Below are positions 7,975-13,740 of a stretch of 64,000 bases of DNA, in pieces (position 1 is the stretch's first letter; the number at the start of each line of letters is the position of its first letter). This DNA is from CAZTAO01 sp964611645 (lineage in GTDB: Bacteria; Armatimonadota; UBA5829): positions 47,057 through 111,056 of the forward strand of contig CAZTAO010000011.1 in NCBI GenBank assembly GCA_964611645.1. The letters are read 5' to 3'. Both the position numbers and the translations under genes were made by a program. The notes beneath the pieces are model-generated. The model saw nothing but the letters and a program-made list of their open reading frames with translations. It did no database searches and was not told where the DNA came from.

Positions 7975-8826
7975 CTATCTCCACAGCCACCTTAGCGAAT
8001 CCGGCAGGATGGCTCCTCCGTGGATGCGGTCGTGGCCGCCTTTGCCCATTACCATCTTGAAGTCGTAACCCTTGAACTCCAGTGCCGAGGCCATCTGCCG
8101 GTTGCACAGGGCCCAGTTGCCCCAGATGCAGTCCAGATCGTTCTCTCCGGCTTGCAGGAACACCCGGATCGGCTTGGGCTCGGACTTTCGGATCATGAAC
8201 GGGTAGTTGTGGCCGCCCCGGATGTCCGCGAAGCTGCCTACGTGGCTGAGGACCTTGCCGAATGCGTCAGGCCGCTCCCAGGCGACGGTCCACGAACAGA
8301 TACCGCCTGAACTGATGCCGCAGATCGCGCGGGAATCGGCATCCTGCGCGAGGTTGTAGCTCTTCCCCACTTCCGGCAGGATCTCTTCTATCAGGAATCT
8401 GGCGTAGCGGCCGCTCATGGTGTCATATTCCAGGGAACGCTGAGAGTTGGCGTGCTCGTCGTACCAGTCCTTCGCATCGACCACATAGCCGTCTGTCCGG
8501 TTGCCCGCGTCTACGAATATGCCGATTGTAACAGGCATCTCGCCCTTGTGGATAAGGTTGTCGAAGACCACCGGGACTCGCGTTTCGCCATTCACATCCG
8601 CGTAGGTCTCGCCGTCCTGAAACACCATCACGCAAGTCGGCTTTGATGGGTCGTACTGGCTTGGAACGTAGACCCAGTACTTGCGGAAGGTGTTCTCAAA
8701 GATACGGCTGCTCTCCCAGGTGTGCTGGGTTATCGTCCCTTGCGGCACGCCGTCCTGAACCTGTGAATCCGGGCCGAGGATATACTCCTCTGCTTGCGCG
8801 CTTGTTCCGTTATCGGTCATTGGCAT
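7975..8826 (-). CDS. Alpha/beta-hydrolase, putative esterase (esterase D / enterochelin-esterase-like)
   Basis: 283 residues. The nucleophile elbow GISSGG contains the catalytic serine. The late motif KGGHDRIHGG supplies the likely catalytic histidine, and an Asp in the LQAGENDLD segment completes the triad. YWVYVPSQYDPSKPTCVMVF at the front is typical of the PF00756 esterase family. There is no signal peptide, so it is probably cytoplasmic. Homologues hydrolyse acyl esters, including those on plant glycans and siderophores; the substrate is not known here. The start at ATG 8826 has GGAG about 11 nt upstream. Similar short tandem repeats flank both sides of the gene. Confidence 0.85.
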   Translation of the reverse strand: MPMTDNGTSAQAEEYILGPDSQVQDGVPQGTITQHTWESSRIFENTFRKYWVYVPSQYDPSKPTCVMVFQDGETYADVNGETRVPVVFDNLIHKGEMPVTIGIFVDAGNRTDGYVVDAKDWYDEHANSQRSLEYDTMSGRYARFLIEEILPEVGKSYNLAQDADSRAICGISSGGICSWTVAWERPDAFGKVLSHVGSFADIRGGHNYPFMIRKSEPKPIRVFLQAGENDLDCIWGNWALCNRQMASALEFKGYDFKMVMGKGGHDRIHGGAILPDSLRWLWR

Positions 8827-8868
8827 TCAGTCTAATCTCCTCAGGTATTGTGGCTGCTGTGAGCAGGA

Positions 8869-8905
8869 TGGGACGTATGGGACATATGTGACGAATGGGA
8901 CCACG
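8869..8905. repeat. Short GGGACATAT-type tandem repeat
   Basis: GGGACGTATGGGACATATGTGACGAATGGGAC, related to the block at 7927-7968. Together the two bracket the esterase gene. Confidence 0.6.
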
Positions 8906-8921
8906 GGCACAGTGATCTCTT

Positions 8922-9296
8922 CTAGCCAAGGATCGGAAGCGATCTCACTCTTATGCGCGACTGGTCGAAGACAACTACGCTGCCTCTGACCAAATCGTCC
9001 GCGATCGCGGGCAGATTGCTCAGAAGCAGTTCAGCCTGTTCCAGTGGGCGTCTTCCGCCGATGCGGCGAAAAAGGATAACTGAAGGCGAAACTGCGCCGG
9101 TTCGCGACAGAATAGTAGAGAAATCGGTGTCGGCCGAAACCAGTATGCGATCCTCTTGCTCGGCTCTTGCAAGAACCAGCTCGTCAATCGCGCTGGCAAG
9201 TCCGATGTCGCGCACGTGGATCGCATCATGTCCTGCAACACACAGCGCCTCGGATAGTCGCGGCGAAAGCGCGTTGTCTATGAGGAACCGCATCAC
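8922..9296 (-). CDS. DUF5615 PIN-like toxin-type protein
   Basis: About 124 residues of the DUF5615 (Mut7-C/PIN-like) family: FLIDNALSPRLSEAL with an early Asp, HVRDIGLASAIDELVLARA, then ILVSADTDFSTIL with the acidic pair expected of a PIN-type Mg2+ nuclease site. Such proteins are normally the toxin partner of a DUF433 antitoxin and are presumed RNases. It follows the antitoxin with a 4-bp GTGA overlap (start GTG 9296, or ATG 9293), indicating translational coupling. Activity is inferred from family context only. Confidence 0.85.
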   Translation of the reverse strand: MMRFLIDNALSPRLSEALCVAGHDAIHVRDIGLASAIDELVLARAEQEDRILVSADTDFSTILSRTGAVSPSVILFRRIGGRRPLEQAELLLSNLPAIADDLVRGSVVVFDQSRIRVRSLPILG

Positions 9297-9529
9297 GAAG
9301 CCAGTCGCAACGGAATCTCGCGCTCTTTGACTGCCTCGGAAGCAAAGAGCAGTGACTGCTTTATGTCTTCAGACTGTAAGTCGGGATAGTCGGCCAAAAT
9401 CTCTTTCGTGCTCATTCCATCTGCAACCATGTCGACTATCGTGGCGACAGGAATCCTGAGATTCCTCACGCAAGGAGCCCCCCCCATCCGCTCCGGGTTC
9501 ATAGTAATTCTGTCCAAGACCATTATCAT
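9293..9529 (-). CDS. DUF433 antitoxin-type protein
   Basis: About 78 residues when started at ATG 9529, chosen because GGAGG lies 6 nt upstream; the longer frame to 9580 has none. The sequence ITMNPERMGGAPCVRNLRIPV, then DMVADGMSTKEILADYPDL, is the DUF433 signature, a small helix-turn-helix-like domain. It precedes and overlaps the DUF5615 gene, the standard antitoxin-first order. The probable role is binding and neutralising the toxin and repressing the promoter. The 95-codon alternative start is less likely. Confidence 0.85.
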   Translation of the reverse strand: MIMVLDRITMNPERMGGAPCVRNLRIPVATIVDMVADGMSTKEILADYPDLQSEDIKQSLLFASEAVKEREIPLRLAS

Positions 9530-9668
9530 GCTGCCTCCACAGGCTGCGCTCGCGCCTGCCTGTTTCAATTGTACCACCATCCTACGTTTCTAAGTCAAAC
9601 GCACCACCGCGTTTTCCCAAACCCAGGCAGGCAATGGTAGAATGTAGGAGTGAACGACATATTGTGCG

Positions 9669-9938
9669 GTGAAACGGATGGGCGATAGGCTGGAAGTAAA
9701 GGTTTGCGTGGGAAGCTCCTGCCACGTTAGAGGTGGGCCGGATACCCTCAAAGCGCTTGTAAAGATGATTGAGCGCAAAGGGGTAGCGGGGCTGATTGAC
9801 CTCAAGGCAGACCTCTGTCTGGACAACTGCCTCCAGGCCCCCAATGTAGTGGTCGGCGGAGTTGTCCACGGAGGAGTGACCCCCGACAAGGTGGAAAAGT
9901 TCTTCAACGAAGTCATACTGCCCAAGGTGAGAAAATGA
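9669..9938 (+). CDS. [2Fe-2S] thioredoxin-like ferredoxin (NuoE-like)
   Basis: About 89 residues starting at GTG 9669 (ATG 9678 is also possible). It contains the four-cysteine pattern of thioredoxin-fold [2Fe-2S] proteins related to the C-terminal domain of NuoE/HydC: KVCVGSSCHVRGG for the first two cysteines and DLCLDNC for the last two. It overlaps the sensory hydrogenase gene by 4 bp (ATGA), so the two are co-translated. Small NuoE-like proteins beside group C [FeFe]-hydrogenases are thought to pass electrons to or from the sensor; that role is inferred. Confidence 0.85.
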   Translation: MKRMGDRLEVKVCVGSSCHVRGGPDTLKALVKMIERKGVAGLIDLKADLCLDNCLQAPNVVVGGVVHGGVTPDKVEKFFNEVILPKVRK

Positions 9939-11674
9939 CAGGCTCAATCATATCAACCGACAAAGCCAAGTGCCGGGACTGCTACAGATGCGTGCGGGTT
10001 TGCCCGGTGAAGGCTATCCGCCTGGCAGACGGCCAGGCGAGGGTGGACCCCGAAAGGTGCATCCTTTGCGGCACCTGTGTCCGGGAGTGTCCGCAGAGCG
10101 CGAAGCATGTCCGCAATGATCTGGATGCACTCAAAGTTGTTCTTTCTTCCGACGCAAAGAAGATAGCAAGTGTCGCGCCAAGCTTCCCCGCAGCGTTTCC
10201 AGAGTATGGCGGGGGGTTGCTGCCTGCCGCGCTTCGCAAGCTGGGGTTTGATCTGATCACCGAGACAGCAGTCGGCGCTGAACTGGTAGCGGCGGCAACA
10301 CGGGAGTTGCTTGAAGGTTCCGATGATGCCATGGTAACCTCGGCCTGCCCGGTCGTGGACAGCCTGATAGAAATGTACTACCCGGAATCCCACAGCCATA
10401 TTACCCCTCTTGTTTCCCCGATGATTGCCCACGGGCGCTACCTGAAAGCCAAGTACGGCCCTGAGAGCAAGGTTGTCTTCATAGGCCCGTGCTGCGCCAA
10501 AAAGGAGGAAGCGGAGAGGGAAGCGCCGGATATTATCGACGTTGTGCTGACCTACGAGGAGCTCAGGGAAGTGTTCGCAGAAAACGGGATCACCAACACC
10601 GGCCTGTCGCCGGTTAACTTCGACGACGTGCGCCCGAAAAACGCGCAGCTTTTCCCGCTGGAAGGCGGACTGGCCAAGACTGCAAGTATTGAGTCGGGGC
10701 TGTTGTCGGAGAATTTTGCCGCGATTAGCGGCAAGGAACCCGTGATGGATATGATCGCGCACCTGTCCGAAGACAGCCCTATACGGCTGTTCGAGGCGCT
10801 GTTCTGCCCGGGTGGATGCATCAACGGGGCCTGCGTCGGGTCTCACCAGGACATCTTCGCCCGCAGGGCCAAGGTCTTGCAGTTCCATCGAAGAAACTCA
10901 TTTGAGCCTGAAGAGGAGTTCGACGCCGACACAGCCAAGGGAATCGATCTGCGGCGCGGCGAGAGCACGAGAGAAGTGGTGTTGCCAAGGTTCTCCGAGG
11001 AACAGATCCGACAGGTTCTCCTCCAGACCGGAAAACATACGCTGGAAGATGAGCTCAACTGCGGGTCGTGCGGGTATACATCTTGCCGGGAGAATGCCCT
11101 GGCGGTGCTCTCCGGAATGGCCGAGCACACCATGTGCATCCCCTGGATGCGGCAGCTTGCCGAGACCAAGGCCAACCAGGTCATTCTGAACAGCCCTAAC
11201 GGCATCGTGATCGTGGACGAGAAGCTCAACATTGTCTCGTTCAATCCCGCATTCGCCACCATGTTTAGCTGCACCGACACGATAATCGGAAGACCGATAA
11301 GCACTCTAATGGACCCCGGCGACTTTGAGAAGGTCGCGGCGGAAGTCGTTGACGAAGTCCGGGTGAAACCGGAGGAGTTCCCGGAATATGGGCTGGTGGC
11401 CAGCGTGAGTATATACAGGATCGCGGATGAGAAGGTGCTGGTCGGGATATTCGTCAACATCACCAAGCCCAAGGAAAACGAGAACCGGATAGCCCGGATG
11501 CGAGCGGAGACCCTACAGAACGCTCAGCAGGTGATCGAGCGGCAGATGCGAATGGCTCAGGAGATTGCCAGCATCCTCGGGGAGACCACCAGCGAGACCA
11601 GGGTGCTGCTGCGGAAGCTCACCGACCTGGCAAAGGAGACTGAGTCGACCGAGGGAGGGACGGATGGCAAGTAG
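9935..11674 (+). CDS. Sensory-type [FeFe]-hydrogenase with Fe-S and PAS domains (HydS-like)
   Basis: 579 residues. Residues 10-55 form a 2[4Fe-4S] ferredoxin (Cys 13/16/19/23 and 42/45/48/52). Residues ~65-320 are the H-cluster domain with L1 TSACP (135-139), L2 GPCCAKK (184-190) and L3 CPGGC (291-295). In catalytic enzymes L1 is TSCCP; here alanine replaces the cysteine that relays protons, the substitution known from putative sensory HydS proteins. The L3 tail GGC-INGAC also lacks the usual GGG. Residues ~370-405 form another four-Cys Fe-S domain (Cys 376/379/384/401). Residues ~412-500 are a PAS domain, and the end is a helical coiled-coil-like output region. No maturation genes (hydEFG) are in the window. 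The likely role is sensing H2 or redox state and signalling to the adjacent phosphatase. Confidence 0.9.
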   Translation: MTGSIISTDKAKCRDCYRCVRVCPVKAIRLADGQARVDPERCILCGTCVRECPQSAKHVRNDLDALKVVLSSDAKKIASVAPSFPAAFPEYGGGLLPAALRKLGFDLITETAVGAELVAAATRELLEGSDDAMVTSACPVVDSLIEMYYPESHSHITPLVSPMIAHGRYLKAKYGPESKVVFIGPCCAKKEEAEREAPDIIDVVLTYEELREVFAENGITNTGLSPVNFDDVRPKNAQLFPLEGGLAKTASIESGLLSENFAAISGKEPVMDMIAHLSEDSPIRLFEALFCPGGCINGACVGSHQDIFARRAKVLQFHRRNSFEPEEEFDADTAKGIDLRRGESTREVVLPRFSEEQIRQVLLQTGKHTLEDELNCGSCGYTSCRENALAVLSGMAEHTMCIPWMRQLAETKANQVILNSPNGIVIVDEKLNIVSFNPAFATMFSCTDTIIGRPISTLMDPGDFEKVAAEVVDEVRVKPEEFPEYGLVASVSIYRIADEKVLVGIFVNITKPKENENRIARMRAETLQNAQQVIERQMRMAQEIASILGETTSETRVLLRKLTDLAKETESTEGGTDGK

Positions 11675-11685
11675 TGCTACATCAT

Positions 11686-11712
11686 CCCTCCAGGTAGTCC
11701 CTACCTGGAGGG
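11686..11712. repeat. CCCTCCAGGTA palindrome, copy 2
   Basis: CCCTCCAGGTA (11686-11696) and TACCTGGAGGG (11702-11712), loop GTCCC, just after the sensory hydrogenase stop. Confidence 0.85.
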
Positions 11713-11733
11713 TAACGCACCTACCCCACCAAG

Positions 11734-11764
11734 ATCCCTCCAGGTTCGGAGAACCTGGAGGGAT
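11734..11764. repeat. CCCTCCAGGTT palindrome, copy 3, overlapping the SpoIIE ribosome-binding site
   Basis: ATCCCTCCAGGTTC (11734-11747) and GAACCTGGAGGGAT (11751-11764), a perfect 14-bp stem with a 3-base loop. The 3' arm contains GGAGGG (11757-11762), 7 nt before the ATG at 11770, so it is both repeat arm and Shine-Dalgarno sequence. Confidence 0.85.
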
Positions 11765-11769
11765 GAAGT

Positions 11770-13008
11770 ATGGAGGAACTGATGGCGCCTGACGCAGCAA
11801 CGGGCACTCTGCCATTATTGGCCCCGGCGCCCATTGCGAAGAAGCCCAAGCCCGGCGGGATGAAGCGTTTCACCGTCGATGTGCTTGGACGCCACTTCTA
11901 CAAGCGCGGGGAAGACATCTGCGGCGACTCCTACAAGGTCTTCCGAACCCCGGATTCCACTGTGGTTGTGCTGTCCGACGGCCTCGGGAGCGGGGTGAAA
12001 GCCAACGTGCTGTCCACCCTGACCGTGGAAATTGTCGGCGGCCTTGTGAGCGGTGACATAACCACGCTCGAGGTGGTCGAGACCCTTATCGCCTCCCTGC
12101 CGGTGTGCAAGTGGCGCGGCATCGCCTATTCCACTTTCTCGATCCTCCGGATATACGATACCGGTCAGGCAACCCTGGTTGAATATGACACTCCGGTTTC
12201 CGTGAGAATCCGCAAGGGCGGAGACATTGTCCCGATAACCGGGAGCGAGATCGAGGTCCTCGACAAGACCATCCGGGAGAGCCATTTCCGTCTCAGGCCG
12301 GGCGACATGGTCGTGCAGATGTCCGATGGCATCATCCACGCGGGCGTGGGCGCTACGCTTGCAATGGGCTGGCAGGAAGAGGGTGTGCAGAAGTACCTGC
12401 GCCACCTTTCAAGCATCTATGAGGGCGAGCCGGACCGGATAGCCCAATCGGTGCTCAACCAGGCGATGGACCTCTGGCTCCACGAGCCTGGGGATGACGG
12501 AACGGTGGTTGTCTCGCGATACAGGCAGGCGGTGAACACGACAGTCATCACCGGCCCGCCCAGCGACCCGAAGATGACCCCAAAGGTGCTCAGTGAGTTT
12601 CTGGCGAGCGAAGGGTCTAAGGTGGTCGCCGGCGGAACAACTTCTCACCTCATCGCAGACCGACTGAAGGCCGAACTTGAGGTAGATATGCGATACCTGA
12701 ACAGCGACCTGCCTCCGGTTGCCAAGATCAAGGGAATCGACCTCGTAACGGAGGGTATGCTGACTCTCAACCGCGCGGCGGAATACCTGAGGGACGGGGT
12801 ATCCGAAAGCACCGACAACGCCGCGACAAGGCTTGTTCAGATACTGGAAAAATCCGACGGGATCACATTCATGGTAGGCACAGCCAGGAACCCAGCCCAC
12901 CAAAACGCCAACTTCCCCCCAGAGATGCTCCTGCGAAGGACGGTGGTAGAGACGCTGGTGGCAACTCTCAGGGCGAAGGACAAAGAGGTTGTAGTTAGGT
13001 ACTACTGA
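11770..13008 (+). CDS. SpoIIE/PP2C-family serine phosphatase
   Basis: 412 residues. The first ~235 form a PP2C-like SpoIIE domain: CGDSYKVFRT, then VVLSDGLGSGVKANVLSTL, later VVQMSDGIIHAGVG and DDGTVVVSRY, which carry the acidic Mn2+/Mg2+ ligands. The C-terminal ~170 residues (TPKVLSEFLASEGSKVVAGG onward) form an extension seen in SpoIIE proteins that accompany [FeFe]-hydrogenase clusters; its function is unknown. It would dephosphorylate a protein serine/threonine in response to the upstream sensor. Two starts are possible: ATG 11770 using the palindrome-borne SD, or ATG 11782 with GGAGG 5 nt upstream. It is third in the operon. Confidence 0.88.
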   Translation: MEELMAPDAATGTLPLLAPAPIAKKPKPGGMKRFTVDVLGRHFYKRGEDICGDSYKVFRTPDSTVVVLSDGLGSGVKANVLSTLTVEIVGGLVSGDITTLEVVETLIASLPVCKWRGIAYSTFSILRIYDTGQATLVEYDTPVSVRIRKGGDIVPITGSEIEVLDKTIRESHFRLRPGDMVVQMSDGIIHAGVGATLAMGWQEEGVQKYLRHLSSIYEGEPDRIAQSVLNQAMDLWLHEPGDDGTVVVSRYRQAVNTTVITGPPSDPKMTPKVLSEFLASEGSKVVAGGTTSHLIADRLKAELEVDMRYLNSDLPPVAKIKGIDLVTEGMLTLNRAAEYLRDGVSESTDNAATRLVQILEKSDGITFMVGTARNPAHQNANFPPEMLLRRTVVETLVATLRAKDKEVVVRYY

Positions 13009-13054
13009 AGGGAAATGCAGGCAGAACGAACAACAGTAGTATGGAGATAACAGG

Positions 13055-13357
13055 ATGACACGAACGCGCATCTCGATACCCAAAAAAGCAGTAGCAGACT
13101 TCTGCGCCAGAAACCACATCAAACGCCTGTCGGTATTTGGCTCGGCTGTCAGGGAAGACTTCGGCCCAAATAGCGATGTCGACATCCTGGTGGAGTTCCA
13201 GCCAGGACACGTCCCGGGGCTGGGTTTCTTCCGGATGCAGGCAGAGCTGAGCGAGTTGATCGGCAGAAAAGTCGACCTGAACACCCCGGCGTTTCTGAGC
13301 CCCTTGTTCAGAGATGCGGCGCTTGCTGAGTCAGAGGTGGCCTATGACGCATCGTGA
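13055..13357 (+). CDS. mntA: MntA-type nucleotidyltransferase (HEPN/MNT antitoxin)
   Basis: 100 residues of the minimal nucleotidyltransferase family: LSVFGSAVREDFGPNSDVD gives the GSx10DxD active-site motif, and VDL after it gives the third acidic residue. In characterised pairs, MntA AMPylates a tyrosine of the HepT toxin and so neutralises it. GGAG precedes ATG 13055. The gene overlaps hepT by 14 bp. It lies only 46 bp behind the SpoIIE gene on the same strand, so read-through transcription is possible, but functional linkage is not implied. Confidence 0.88.
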   Translation: MTRTRISIPKKAVADFCARNHIKRLSVFGSAVREDFGPNSDVDILVEFQPGHVPGLGFFRMQAELSELIGRKVDLNTPAFLSPLFRDAALAESEVAYDAS

Positions 13358-13679
13358 TCCCAGGATTACCCTAGGTCAGATGGCCGACCATACCGAAGAA
13401 GTCATCGGTCTGACTGCTACGCTGGACCGCGAGGAACTGGAATCGAACCGCATCCTCAGCTTGGCGGTAGTGAGGCTCCTCGAAATCATCGGTGAGGCCG
13501 CAGCCCGAGTCCCCGAGGCCGAGCGCGCCAACTACCCTGAGATCCCGTGGCGTGAGATAGTCGATCTTCGTAACCGGCTGATACACGGCTACGACTCGAT
13601 AGACTACGACGTTCTGTGGTCCATCATCAAGCACGACCTGCCGCCACTGGCAGTGGAGCTTCAGCAGATCCTGAGCTAG
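13344..13679 (+). CDS. hepT: HepT-like HEPN ribonuclease toxin (DUF86)
   Basis: 111 residues from ATG 13344, the normal size of the DUF86 HEPN family. The signature RNRLIHGY matches the Rx4HxY motif: Arg and His form the RNase site and the Tyr is the residue AMPylated by MntA in known systems. The helical start DHTEEVIGLTATLDREEL and the middle LLEIIGEAAARVPEAERANY are typical. The longer frame (13314) has no supporting ribosome-binding site. It overlaps mntA, as expected for a coupled toxin-antitoxin pair. Confidence 0.88.
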   Translation: MTHRDPRITLGQMADHTEEVIGLTATLDREELESNRILSLAVVRLLEIIGEAAARVPEAERANYPEIPWREIVDLRNRLIHGYDSIDYDVLWSIIKHDLPPLAVELQQILS

Positions 13680-13740
13680 GCAATCTGCGTCCTCTACGGT
13701 TGCTTTTCGTCTCCGAACTTCAATTCCCTGGAGGTAAACA

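Noticed and set aside
7927..8905. Possible CRISPR-like spacing of short repeats
   Set aside because: Units are short, adjacent and imperfect, without unique spacers or cas genes.
9953..10888. 311-codon minus-strand frame under the sensory hydrogenase
   Set aside because: Shadow of a gene with multiple exact Fe-S motifs on the other strand.
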